Origin: Icerya purchasi
Taxonomy: Eukaryota > Arthropoda > Insecta > Hemiptera > Monophlebidae
Length of the DNA: 64,000 nucleotides
Assembly: GCA_039619475.1 (NCBI GenBank)
Contig: CM077115.1
Span: 135,854,172 to 135,918,171 of the forward strand
Reading direction: 5' to 3'
Shown here: in pieces, positions 45,971 through 57,535 of the stretch
Layout: each line of letters opens with the position of its first letter
Position numbering within the stretch: the stretch's first letter is position 1
Notes under the pieces: generated by a model
The model's database searches: none
Told to the model about the DNA's origin: nothing
Seen by the model: the letters and a program-made list of their open reading frames with translations, nothing else
Position numbers and translations under genes: made by a program

Positions 45971-48790
45971 TGTTTTTTTGTTTTTTTGTTTTTTTTGTTT
46001 TTTTTTTGTGGCTCGTTAACGAGAAACCTCACCCAGACACGAGAGAAAAAGAGTTAAATAATTAAAACTTAATTCAATCGGAAATAGCTGAAATGAAGGA
46101 ACCAGTGACAGGAACAACAGACTGAGAAGGATAAGATACAGGGAGCAGGAAGCCTTAACTTTGAGAAGAGTAAATAAAGAGAAGAGCGTACCGTAGAAAA
46201 AGCGGAACACTCAAAGAAAATGTAATTAGTACCACAAACAATTGCTAGAGGACAATAAGGAGAGGAAACCAAAGAGTGACGATAGCGGGAAGAGGGTAAT
46301 GAAGTGTGATTGAAGCGTGGGCGAATAATAGGGACAATAACAGAACGTGGAAGAGAAGGGAATTTTGAGAACCAAGGATTAACAAAGAAGGATAAGTTGA
46401 AGTGAAAGATAGAAGGAACGATTATTGGTGAAGGAGGAAGGATACATACCGAAATTTAGAGTGAAATTTCATAAATAGATTATTACTAGGGATCTTTATA
46501 AAGTAAAAGCAGGGAACGGGCAACAATCTGTGCGCTAAAGCATCCGCCATTTCGTTATTCTCGATGCCTCTGTGACACCAGGAAACCACAATAGATCAAC
46601 GCGGATGGAGTGATGAAAGGAAAGATTGTGAACGAGAGAACATATACGAAGAATGATAAAGTCGAAAGAGAGAAGGGAAGAAGTAAACTGGTAGCCTGAA
46701 GGACAGTCATGGAGTCAGATATTATAAGATAGTGGAAGAAGTTATGATTAGAGGAAATATAAATAATTGCACGTAGGACAGTCATTAATTAATTTGTGAA
46801 AATAGAACAGAAAGGCGCAAGGATTCGGAAAAATTAAAATCGGGAAGAATGAAGGAAGCCCTAAACCACCAAGCCCCATAGAGCCATCAATGAAGATGAG
46901 TACATGAGAAGGAAAGAGAGAACTGGTAGTACTGTGAAATTCCTGTTTAATAACTTCCGGAGACAGAAACCTGGAGAAATTAGAAAAAAAATATACTTTG
47001 GGAGGATGTGAGGGATCAAAATAATTAAAGGAAAAGTAAGGGAGATTATTACTGAAAATGTAATTGGGGGCAATAGACTCGACAAAAGATGAAACACTAT
47101 CACTGGAAAGGTTGAGGTTAGAAGGACGTTTAGAGGATGGGGATTTTAAAACTTTGTCCAATTTCCAAATATGAGGAAGCGGAGTGGTTCTGGAGAAGGA
47201 AGAACAAAAAGAAAACTTCTTTAAATATGTACCTAGCTCTTGCATTAGCTCGTTTATGAGTAAGGCAATTCCTGATAGTAGAACTGAAGCGGAAGTTTCT
47301 AAAAGTGGCTCGGCTGAAACTAAAAGCTGCATTGCATTCCTTATTCCTCCGGAGTAAAGATGCCACTGCATCGCGTTTGGAGGGTAGGGAGGTACGAGAA
47401 GGAGAAGACAAGGAAAGAGCAAATTAAATAGAATGGAGAAAAGAGTTGTAGGATGATATGGGGTCAGACGAGGGATGGTAATTAGGAAGCAAAGAATCAA
47501 CAATAGAACGAAACAGTGTCCAATTTGTTTTAGAAAGATTCGATCGGGGGGAATAGAAGAGCCTGAAGGAAGTAGGTAGAAGTGGTTGATAAAATGGGAA
47601 CGTGATTACTACCAAAGTTACCCCCGCAAGGGCCCTCTAGTTATAGTTGAGACCAGAGCATTGGGGGAAAAAAAAGGTAGATTAAGAGAAGACACATGGA
47701 CTCTTAATGTAGGTAGGTGAGGGGTCATTAAGGAGAACTAAATTATCAGTCATTAGAATTATAAAATGAGCAACCACATGAGGAAGGACGTGCGTTCCAG
47801 TCGCCATTGATGATAAAAGGTTGTGGGAGAGAAACAAAAAAGAGAAGAGAGAGAAGAAAGTGATTAAGATCATAATCCGGAGGTACATAGTTGGAAATTA
47901 AGTTTTAATATTAGAGAAAATTTTAGAAGAAACACTGTGCGGAAAAAAAGAGAATATCGTTCCTGATGAGGATAGCAACACTACCATAGCGATCCTTACG
48001 ATCGCACTTTACCAGGTTGAAACCTCTAAATTTAAGATTATACCAGCACGGAGCCAAGTTTCAGAAATAAGAGCAACATTGATATCATGGAGATGCAATA
48101 GATCCTCTAATGAATTTTTGTTGGCTCTAAGGCTGCGACAATTCCATTGGAATATTTTAAAGACGGTCAACATGTTTAAAATTAGGAATGGTTAAAACAA
48201 GAGAGAGTAATATTAGAAGGAGAAAAAGGGAAAGGAAAGGAAGAGAAAGATAGACTGTTGTGGAAAATCAGTCTAAGATACGAATGCAATAATGTAAGAT
48301 AGGTAGGACACTAGCGGGCGCAGGAAAGAGAGAAATTAAAAAAAGGGAAGCAAGTAGATCAAGGCCAGCGAGTTAAATCAGAGGATATAAGGACAGGAAA
48401 AATGAAAAGAACTGTGTAATGATAAGAAAATGATGAGGGATGAAAATGGAAGAGTAAAAACCATCCACTCGCTGAAAGCTTTCGATATAAAGGGAGGTTT
48501 TAGTACAAGAAAAATAAAGGGGCAACCGAGAAGACAGTTTATTGCCTATTAAAATTAAATATCGTTGTTGAAATCTGCGAGTTATGAGTCGAGCGAGGTG
48601 CACGACAGCAGACCTTTCGGTTGCTTGATGAGCACAAGAGACTGTGCAGCAGAAAGTAATCCCGATGCTTCTCAGTCCAAAGATGGCTCATGGCACCTTG
48701 GCGTGAGCATATCAGAGAACAGGAGGAACAAAATGAAAATAACCGTGCCCGAAGGTATTTTTAATCACCTCCGCAACAGAATATTCGCAA
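45971..48790 (-). mobile_element. family A LINE, internally deleted copy
   Basis: A minus-strand copy of about 2.8 kb. From ATG at 48173 the endonuclease starts MLTVFKIFQWNCRSLRANKN, HDINVALISETWLRAG, then after frameshifts DNLVLLNDPSPTYI. A linker follows (AVASLLRRNKECNAAFSFSR, then NLNLSSDSVSSFVESIAP). The next recognisable block is LSPEVIKQEFHSTTSSLFPS and IDGSMGLGGLG, the start of RNase H. The whole reverse transcriptase is therefore missing, with the join near 47000-47050. HRGIENNEMADAL (about 46530-46575) and the cysteine/histidine tail follow, then the 3' end TGAGGTTTCTCGTTAACGAG and an A-rich tail (T tract at 45972-46007). Upstream of 48173 lies leader or ORF1 remnant to about 48790. 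Confidence 0.75.
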
Positions 48791-48794
48791 AGTA

Positions 48795-49512
48795 AGGAAG
48801 AAGCGAAGAGGAGAATTTCGTTTAAGGTAGAATATCCCGCTGGCGATCACTGACCAGTGGCTGATCCACAGGGGGCATCCCTTCGGGGAACCAAAGCCTA
48901 TATGAAAAAAAAATTGTTATAATAGAGAAATTAAATTTATGCTACAAAAGATTTGTATGGATTTTACCTACGGATTTTAATAATTAATATTTAATACTAT
49001 TTTCTAGTAAAACTAGTAATGTTTCTTTTTTATTCTATTTTAAATGTCGTCGATCTTTTGCCTTTCTTATTTATTTTTAATTTTTTAATGTAAATGAAAA
49101 TAGTTCAATGAGAAATATATATATATATATTTAAACTTGCTCATACTCGCAAAAATAAAAAAGAAGTAAAGTGTCTAATAAGAAATACTATCTTTCTCAC
49201 TATATCTAAACTACCATTTTTTTAGCTAGAATATTATAATTTCATTTTATTTTTCACCCCTAAAAGTAAAACAGAAGTTAAATTAAAAATTATAATAATC
49301 ATGTATTTTTAAAACATTTTTAAATTTCTATAAAGGTCGATATTTGATTTTCTTTTTGAACTCAAATTTACTGCCTACCGTAGAAGATTTTACATAATTA
49401 TATAATCTCCCTCCAAATGTCCTTCTGGATCCACCCCTGTCCCTGATACTTCAAAAATTTCACTTGCGCGCTAGGTTAATGTCCATAGCCGTCGTGCGTA
49501 GAAAAAAAAAAA
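48795..49512 (+). mobile_element. SINE split by a hAT-like element
   Basis: Sequence on both sides of the hAT-like insertion aligns with the SINE at 2883-3046. On the left, TTCGTTTAAGGTAGAATATC and CCGCTGG..ATCACTG match TTCG..GGTAAGACTTGATATC and CCACTG...GCACTG. On the right, TTCAAAAATTTCACTTGCGC and GTTAATGTCCATAGCCGTCG match the SINE 3' half and tail, ending in A12 and a further A-rich run. The SINE head is poorly conserved. It is non-coding; the hAT element occupies 48855-49439. Confidence 0.6.
48855..49439. mobile_element. hAT-like non-autonomous element inside a SINE
   Basis: A 585 bp element with ends CAGTGGCTGATCCACAGGGG and, reverse-complemented, CAGGGGTGGATCCAGAAGG. It is flanked by the imperfect 8 bp repeat TCACTGAC / TCCCTGAT (6 of 8). 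It is the inverted, shorter relative of 17994-18839. It encodes nothing. Its insertion point lies within a SINE copy, which dates it after that SINE. Confidence 0.75.
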
Positions 49513-49615
49513 AGAAAAAAAAATGGCTTTTCCGGAAAACAAACAATTTTATTGATCATTCCGATTTAAACGGCAACATGAAAACACTATCTCGTGGCTG
49601 GGAACTTACTAGGAT

Positions 49616-49730
49616 TTTTTTTTATTATTTTTTTGAGGGGCTCGTCAACCAAGGACCTCCACCCGGAAACGACAGGAAGAAGAGTCAACTAATTAGAACT
49701 TAATTCGATCGGAAATAAAAGGAACACAAC
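49616..49730 (-). mobile_element. family A LINE, 3'-end stub
   Basis: About 0.1 kb: T tract, then GGGGCTCGTCAACCAAGGAC and CTCCACCCGGAAACG, then a coding remnant ending in the ATTCGATCGGAAAT region. This is the same 3' end as the copies at 46.0, 50.1 and 55.9 kb, and a strongly 5'-truncated insertion. Confidence 0.75.
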
Positions 49731-49973
49731 AGAAACACAAAGCTTAGTTGACTATTAAATGTTCAGCCCCAATTTGTTTCCGCAGAATAATTGTTATTTT
49801 TTAATAAAAACCGATTGACTTTTTAAGAGTTTCATGAAAATAAAATTTTTCTTGACTAAAAGTGAATCTTTTAATGTCATTATTTTACGAACGTCGCAAA
49901 TAAGGCCCTGGTTTTTAACATGGAAGACGAAAAAACTGTAAGAATAGAAAATTTTATGTATGATCATACATGT

Positions 49974-49984
49974 ACATATATATA

Positions 49985-50041
<57 letters not shown>

Positions 50042-50060
50042 GTATATGTATATGTATGTG
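49974..50060. repeat. TA-rich microsatellite
   Basis: A (TA)n tract interspersed with TG and GTATA units, just 3' of the LINE copy at 50094. Confidence 0.9.
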
Positions 50061-50093
50061 TGTGCATGTAACAAATAACAGGCTTCAAGTTGG

Positions 50094-51190
50094 TTTTTTT
50101 TTGTTTGTTTTTTTTTTTTTTTTTTAATTGGGCTCGTCAACTAAGGACCTTCACCCAGAAACAATTAAGGGAAAACGAAAGTTATATAGTGAGGCGATCA
50201 GCTATCGTTAATAAGAAGGAAGCAATGGAGGGGATAATAAGTGTAGAAGGAAAAGACAGGATATAACGAGCACAAAAAGGAGCAGGAAGCCCCAGCCCAA
50301 GCAAGTGGGAGTATAGAGCCGAGCGCTCCACCGAAAGAGCAGAACACTCAAAGAACACGTCATCGGCGTCACAAACAACCGCATCATTTGAATGGAGATG
50401 GCAACATGGGGAAGAGGTCAACGAGAAGCGAAAGCGTGAGGAAGCGCAAACGCACAATGGAGACAACAACAGAGCGAGGAAGTGAAGGAAACAGAAGGAA
50501 CCAAGGATTTGAAGGAAGATTAGGCTGAACGGACAGATAAAAAGAGCGACAATTAGAAAATAAGGAAGGGTACATATTCGACCAAAATCTGAGATGGAAA
50601 TATTTACACAAAGGCAAGAGTGATTAGAGGATGGGATTTTTTTGAAGAAGAATGTAGAAGAAGCAACAACCCGAGCCAAAGAATCAGCCATCTCATTACC
50701 TGAGATGCCAGAATGACCAGGAAGCCACAGCAAGTCAATATGGATCCCATGGAGAGAGGAGAGAGTCCGAATGAGAGAACGTATGCGGAGAATAGAAAAA
50801 TCACAGGAATGATTAGGAAGAGGAGAAGAGACGGCCTGAAGAGCACTCATGAAGTCGGATATGATCAGAAATTGACAAAAAAGACGATTGGAGGAGATAA
50901 AAATAATGGAACGTAAAATAGCCATTAGCTCGGCTGTAAATATGGAACAGAAAGAAGGAAGACAGAAGGATTCAGAGAAGTTATAATCTGGAAGAATAAA
51001 AGAAGCACCAACCCCATCAGGCCCCTTAGAACCATCAGTGAAAATGTTAACATTAGAAGGGAAGAGAGAATTGACAGTACTGTGGAATTCCTGTTTAATT
51101 ACAGCTGGAGGGAGAGATTTTGCAAGTATAAAATTTTGATTAGCGTGAAAAAACCACAGATATGACCGACATCGTAATTTTTCAGCTAGT
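50094..51190 (-). mobile_element. family A LINE, best-preserved RNase H segment
   Basis: A 5'-truncated minus-strand copy whose frame is open from about 51185 to the stop at 50182. It includes LPPAVIKQEFHSTVNSLFPS, FTDGSKGPDGVGASF, FTAELMAILRSI, IISDFMSAL, WLPGHSGISGNEMADSLA (all RNase H active-site motifs present) and RFSLTSSPCCHLH...VVCDADDVFFECSAL, the zinc-binding tail. The C-terminus is YILSFPSTLIIPSIASFL and IADRLTI. The 3' end is GTGAAGGTCCTTAGTTGACG, AGCCC and a poly-A (T tract at 50109-50125). RT and endonuclease are missing, so it cannot move by itself. Confidence 0.8.
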
Positions 51191-51466
51191 TATAAGATTT
51201 TAATGATAACGCTCTGCGGTGGGAAGTGCTTCCTTTTGGCCAAAATTGAAGTCAATGGAGCTGAATTGTCGCGTGCGGATAAGGAATTTTAAATAATGAG
51301 TTTAACGAAAAAACTTCATCGCACATGCGCAGTTAGGAAGATGTCGCAATTGCTGAAATTAAATCAACAGTACGAGCAGAATTAATCAATCTTATATTAC
51401 GCTATTTGAAAGATATTTCTTATTGGATTATTCATATTGTGGGCCGACCAATGTTGAGCAAGTATC

Positions 51467-53395
51467 CAAGGCCGTATCTAGACCAAAATTGCAAGAAGGG
51501 TTACGAAAATATTTTTATAAATATACCTATATCTGTACAGCTGAGATGTACGAATAGATAGTCGTCGACGCTCAGGAATTAAATATGACACTATAAGAAG
51601 AATATATATATATATAACTCGGCCATTTTGGCCGCGCAAGGGGCTGTGCCCCTTGACCCCTCTTGCTTTCATTTCTGTCTCTTTCTCTTCTATACTTTGT
51701 ATAAAATGATCAAAATTTACAATGTAATTATTCTTATTAGCATCAACATAAAAAAAATAACATAATCACAAAAATCCTATCCTAACATTTAACTTTCATT
51801 ATATGAAGTTAAGACATTTTTTCGTTACATAAAATTGTGACATTTTTTAAATAACAATAACAAAAATCCTATAAAATATAACAAACGTTACATAAAATTG
51901 GGACATCTTGCGTTCAATAAAATTGGGACATTTTTCGGGACATTTTTTCTAATGGGGGGTAGCCTAAGAATTACGTTGTAATTAATATGAAATACATGTG
52001 TGTGTGCGTGTGTGTGTTATCATGAAATATATATATTTATAAATAGTACACTAAAACCTTGTAGTCAATTCTTGTATATGCAATATTTGAGCACTAGAAT
52101 AAAAACAAATAAACAAATCGACACTGTGCTCGTTGGACTCGATACACCACACCGCCATCAGACTGGCGATCGGCGCATTTTGCACTAGTCCAATAAGCAG
52201 CATATTATGCGAAGCCACTGAATGGCCTTTAAACGTTCGTCGAGATTATTTAGCGGTGAAGTTTTTAATTTACCTAATAAGTACAAATAATATCCCTGAT
52301 GTTCTACTGACTCCTGAGGTCTCGTACTGTTCTAGTCATTTAGCAGAACTTCTAAACAAGCGCGCATATCTTGCTGCTGACACCAGAAATCGTAATGTAC
52401 CGAACAATATCCTTCATAAAAGAATCTCCGCTATTCCACCAACACATAATTCGGAAATACGGTGCAACATAGTGTTGACCAACAGCACAAAATCTGACAT
52501 ACTCTTGTCATATACGAACGCATTGAAAGAATACAGTGCGCATGAAAAGTATTACACAGATGCTGCAAAAAATATCGAAGGCACTGGATGTTCCTTTGTA
52601 CATCGACAGCAAATCATCAGCTATACGCTTCCAATGGAATTGTCGGTAATGTCGGCCGAATTAATTGCGATCAAATTAGCCATCCAATCCGCCATAGATC
52701 AGAATTATGATCGTATTATCGTATTTACAGACACATTACAGGCCGTCAATGCGATTAATGAATGGCATGCTACCCTGAAAAACCCGATTGTTCAACAGAT
52801 ACATTACTTGATTACTTGGGTATTAGCTCGACTATGAACATAGTAATATGTTGGCTACCAGGACATTCAAAGATAAGTGGAAACACCACAGCCGACTTAG
52901 CTGCGAAACAAGCAATAGGGAAATCCACATTATTATCGGTTGCAGTCCCAAGGAAGGATCTTTACAAAGTTACGAAAACCCAGTTTCAGCTACAATGGAA
53001 CCGTTCCTGGGAAGAATTGTCGCTTGAAAATAAGCTGAGAAGAGTCAAGCCTACTACTGCGCCTTGGAACATCATCATGGCATCAAGACGTGACGACGTT
53101 GTATTAACAAGACTGCGCATCGGCCATACAGCACTAACGCACAAGCACCTTTTGGATCGTGCCGACGCTCCACTCTGCCAATACTGTGGCCAAGGTCCTT
53201 TAACAATAGAGCATATCCTTTCCGACTGCACCCAACATTCAATCTATCCCCATACTACTATCCAAACTGCCTTATCCGATGATCCCCATGAAATCAGAAA
53301 AACACTATCTTTCCTCAAACAAAATAATATTTATAGCTTAATTTAATCATATCTTAATAGTTGGTGTCTTTGACCACAGTAGCAGTACACGGCAC

Positions 53396-53430
<35 letters not shown>

Positions 53431-53586
53431 GTTTCCATAGAATTTGTAAAAATTTCAATTTTCTTTTCTTTTGTCAAAAATTGAATACGAGATAAATCTG
53501 AATTTCGGTCCATTTAATTCAAAGGCAGTTATTATTTCGCAAACATTTCGGGAGAACCCGGAAAAAACCCCTCAGATACGGGCCTG
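51467..53586. mobile_element. hAT-like element interrupted by a LINE
   Basis: The ends read CAAGGCCGTATCTAG and, reverse-complemented, CAGGCCCGTATCTGAGGGG. They are flanked by the imperfect 8 bp repeat CAAGTATC (51459-51466) / CACTTATC (53587-53594). The left part contains GGCCGCGCAAGGGGCTGTGC and a TA run. An I-like LINE with poly-A (about 52110-53428) lies inside. Without that LINE the element would be about 0.8 kb and non-coding. The two ends could belong to different insertions, but the matching flanks argue for one. Confidence 0.55.
52110..53428 (+). mobile_element. I-like LINE, 5'-truncated, with poly-A
   Basis: The frame from about 52140 starts in the post-polymerase block (HHTAIRLAIGAF, LCEATEWPL). 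It enters RNase H with YYTDAAKNIEGTG, MSAELIAIKLAIQ and IVFTDTLQAVNAI. A frameshift near 52825 is followed by CWLPGHSKISGNTTADLAAK (E of GNE replaced). The second frame continues to RRDDVVLTRLRIGHTALTHK and CQYCGQGPLTIEHILSDC, with a stop at 53344-53346. The 3' UTR is about 50 bp and the poly-A runs 53399-53427. Reading quality is high: one frameshift in 1.2 kb. Confidence 0.83.
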
Positions 53587-53594
53587 CACTTATC

Positions 53595-55010
53595 AAACAT
53601 GGAAATAAAAGATCCCGGAATTATTTAAATTATTAAAATTGCCTTTCACATTTGTCATGCGATACTTTTTTCTGAAAAAAATTTAATCTTTTTCATGCTA
53701 CAAAATAAAATAAATTCGGACGACAATTGGCAAACCCGAAAACGCGGACATACCACAGCGGCGTGCTAGAGAATAGCGACGAAAAGGATTATTCAGCAAT
53801 TAAGGTCAGTGCAACAAGTAAACATAAACATGGTAGCGGATGACGTTGTATAGCTGACTGTCTGTCAGACACGCGCAGAACAGACCAGTCAGACGTTACG
53901 CAAACAAATAAATGCAAATCGCTGTAAAAATGTTTACCCTTGAAAGTATCGAATTTTGTTATTCTCGTTTTACGATGGAAAGAAAGTTCGCGCGAGAGAC
54001 GTGAAAAATTCCAGCTGCCGGTCCGGAATATTCCGAATACAATTTTAGCATAGCCGAAGGAAGAGAAAAAAATTAAAATTCTACACGATAATTTGTAATT
54101 ATTCGATGTAATTATTTTAACACGATTTTAACACCTTTTTTCCTCTTCCTTCTCGCATTGATTATTCGTGATATTTCTTAAATGACCTCTAACATCTAGG
54201 TCATTTGCATCGTTATGTCGATGTGTGTTCTCTGCAAATAATTAGAGTAATTAAAAACGATGCGACGCAGAGGTGTATTATTATAAGATGGTAAGAACGA
54301 TTCCGATTGGCTAAAGGGTAAAGGAAACGAGACGAGAGCTGTATAGGATCGCATTTGAAGAAATTAATTTCACAAATGTGCTTCATTCTAAATGTATGTA
54401 CATACTTTCTCGACTGTTATTACATTGAATGTCCACACACCAATTTACACGAATGATAAAATGTCTATTACAGCAGCAACAGCGCGTTTTTAATCAGTTT
54501 TTACATCCACGGGGTTAACGACCTGCGAGGTTTTTATTAACCGTGTATGATATTTTAATGGAATTATGCCAAAAAAAAAAAAAAAAGAGAATAAATTAAA
54601 CAATAATATATATTTGTTACGTATGGAGACGGTATATTTCAACATTGTTAACTAGGAGAATTGCTCATTTTTTTTTTCCAAGTCTTCTTTCATTCTACGG
54701 GATGATATTCTATTAAATCATTCGTTGAATATTCGCAATGCGGTTGAAATATTTAAAGTTTCTCACACTTAATTGATTTAATATGTTCAGCTTTTTTGTT
54801 GTTTCTTATACGTTTTTTTTTTTTTTGATTATGCCGCGAATTAATCACCATTTTCTTTTTTGTTTTAGGAGAAACTCGGTTGGCTAGCTAATTTAAATTA
54901 AAATTAAAACTAAAACTAAAACTAACGATTGAAAAATTAAAAAAACATATTCGATTACTGAAATTAATGATAGCCGGATAGAACGGCGCGAATATTACGA
55001 TAGTCTGACT
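53595..55010. other. intergenic, no gene seen
   Basis: A moderately AT-rich stretch with no supported frame, TIR pair or RNA gene. A15 tract at 54571-54585. Confidence 0.5.
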
Positions 55011-55014
55011 TTAA

Positions 55015-55461
55015 CCCTGGAATGGAAACCCTTCATAATGGGCGCCTAATGGAAACCCTCGGAGCAAAATTTTACTTTCATTGGAAAATCTCTGAATTTC
55101 TTTATTATTTCTCATTTCAATTTTTTTTTTGTGTTCTATTCCCTTGTCACCCTTTCACGTTGTGATTGCTTTTACACATAATAATCCCCATTTTTTACAA
55201 TTAGTCAGAAAACATTAATAGGAGTAAATTTTACTCTATTCTACCTAACTTTAATGGAAAAGCAGTAAATTTTACGTGTAGGGTTTTAGTTTCTTCACTT
55301 GCGAACAACGAACCACACGGAACTGTGTGAGGTGGCAAACTGAACGGGACATCCGGAGGGAGGTATAGGTGCAGCGCCGATGCCCTCTCCCCACCCTGCA
55401 TTCGCCCACATCATTTAGAAGACGCAGGAAGTAAAATTTATTTAGGGTTTCCATTCCAGGG
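55015..55461. mobile_element. piggyBac-like MITE
   Basis: A 447 bp element flanked on both sides by TTAA (55011-55014 and 55462-55465), with perfect 18 bp terminal inverted repeats CCCTGGAATGGAAACCCT (55015-55032 and 55444-55461). TTAA duplications plus ends starting CCC are the piggyBac signature. It encodes no transposase; the 76-codon minus frame is chance. Perfect TIRs suggest recent activity of a matching transposase. Confidence 0.9.
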
Positions 55462-55877
55462 TTAAACGGTAAGTAGTGCATTTTTAGCATTTCCGCACAC
55501 ATGTATAATTACTTTTTTATTTATTATTTTTAAAACACGCACCAGATACAAGGAAATAAACTCTAGTGTATAACCCGCCAGAAAAGTCATTTCTCTCTTC
55601 CGGTAAAGAATGTTTAGAATTAATTAGACAGTACTGAACAATTTTTTGTAGCTCTCCAGAATAGCACGAATTTGCTAATAGAGCTTTTAAATGCGGCTCA
55701 TTTTTCGATTTTGAAAAAATTTACATTGTCAAATTGTTGAAAATGAACTGTTAGAATGATAAACTAAAATATATATGTATATAACCGGACAGTTTAGTTA
55801 TGTTTTTTAAATCGTAGAATTTCTTATAAATATAAATTACAATCTTACATTTAGACCCATCAAGCGTATTTCTTAAC

Positions 55878-56390
55878 TTATTATTATTATTATTATTATT
55901 ATTTTCTTTGGGCTCGTCAACCAAGGACCTTTACCGGGAAACAAAAGGTAAGGAAAGAAGTCGGTTATATTTTGATTCGATCAGAAATTTTATCTAAAAA
56001 GAAACAAATAGCAGGAATAATTAGCGGGAAAGGAAAGGACAGGATATAGGAAGCACAATAAGGAATAGGACAAGTTTCAGCAAATAAGAATAATACAAGG
56101 CAGAACGCTCCACAGAAAAAGATAAACACTGTGGAAGAACATATGATCGGTGTCGCAAATAACTGCACCATCCGGATGATGGAGAGGACAGTGTGGAGAA
56201 GAAATCAAGGAAAAACGAAATTTAGATAATGGCAGCAAAGAATGGCCAAAACGTATACGAACAATGGAAACAACATCAGAATATCGAAGAAGAGAGGGAT
56301 GCAAAAGGAACCATGAATATGCAGGAAGAGTAGGCTGAACGGACGGATGAAATGAATAATTATTAGAAAAAGAGGAAGCGTATATTATCT
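55878..56390 (-). mobile_element. family A LINE, C-terminal fragment
   Basis: A (TTA)n tail at 55878-55903, then GGGCTCGTCAACCAAGGACC on the plus strand. The minus-strand coding relic reads LLRYSDVVSIVRIRFGHSLL, then FRFSLISSPHCPLHHPDGAV and CDTDHMFF, with frameshifts toward the C-terminus. It is truncated just upstream of the cysteine/histidine tail. Confidence 0.75.
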
Positions 56391-56708
56391 ATTTTATGGT
56401 TTAAAAGTTCTATAAATGTACTGAGATTAAGCAAATCGTGCATTCATCCACATATTCCCTTTTTTTTGTTCATTATATTATTTTATTATCATGTTCTTCC
56501 ATCTGTAATCACATCTTTTATTTCTTCTTCCAATTTCCTTTCCATTTTCCATTTATTTCTTTCGGAATTTCACTTCAAAATTTGTGTCAATATATACGTA
56601 TAAACGCTCACCATACACAGTAATGGGAATTTTGATTCTAATTTTATGTTCTTATATAGTTACGGTTTTTTAAAAGATTTAAAGTTAAAAAAGGAAGCAG
56701 TAAAAAAA

Positions 56709-56774
56709 AGCCTTCTAAAAGAGGAGACTCGTTAGAAGGCTACTTTTCGTTGGGGGGGGGGGGGGGGGGGGGGG
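56709..56774. other. perfect hairpin followed by a G23 tract
   Basis: AGCCTTCTAA (56709-56718) and TTAGAAGGCT (56732-56741) form a 10 bp perfect stem with a 13-base loop. Ten bases later come 23 consecutive G (56752-56774). The origin is unknown; the G tract could fold as a quadruplex or be an assembly-sensitive homopolymer. Confidence 0.6.
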
Positions 56775-56894
56775 TCACCAGCCGAGGGCATTAGCCAGCA
56801 TTAGATTATATTAATGAGAGACAGCGAATTAGAGCTGAATACTGCTGGAGATAGAAGAAATGAAAAACATACTATAATATCGATCGCCGGGGAA

Positions 56895-57535
56895 GGAAGT
56901 GAAAGAACGAACAAAGCATTTTATGGAGCAGGCAATCCAAGCTTCAGTGTCTGATTCATTAGCATGCTCAGCCGTAGTAAATGGTCGTTTCATAGGCAGA
57001 TTTCCTTCCCAAAGTCTTTACTCTTTTTCTCTGACTTTTGGACTGATCTCTATTCGTTTCTTTTCTCCAATTCTGATTCCTCCTTTTACCTCGACTTACA
57101 GCCTTCCCCATCCTCTCTTCTCGCTGGTTTAACAATTTTCCCAGCATCAGCCGTTCTGTTACTTCTTCCATAGTTCGCCTTCGTTTTAATCATAGTCTGC
57201 TCCCGGATTCTCTTTTCCGTTTTTGCTCTTCTTCAATACCATCATCCTATCTTAAATGTCGCTAATCACGATCTATTCGAAAGTTCCTCTATTTCCTCAG
57301 AACGCGCGATCTTCTATTCTAATCTGTTTAGCCTTAGCCTTGCTGCTCCTTACAGTGCCCTCTACATTCTCGCTTTTCCATCTCCTTCTGTTGTTCCTTT
57401 GATGGCCGCCTTCATTTCTTCTATCTGTAACCGGTTTTTGATATAACCTATCATTCCATATGTTGTTCTATTCTTTTAATCTTTTCTGTTGGGTGAATGT
57501 CCTATGTTAACGTGCCCATAAAAAAATTTTAAAAA
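56895..57535 (+). mobile_element. family A LINE, RNase H end to 3' tail
   Basis: A 5'-truncated plus copy. Across frames it contains a relic of the post-RNase H region, LLRRSVTSSIVRLRF-like text near 57160-57185, and a degraded cysteine/histidine tail (NVANHDLFESSSISSERAIF). It ends YILAFPSPSVVPLMAAFI and ICNRFLI with a stop at about 57444. The 3' end reads GGGTGAATGTCCTATGTTAA then CGTGCCC and an A-rich tail. It meets the oppositely oriented copy at about 57536. Confidence 0.65.
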
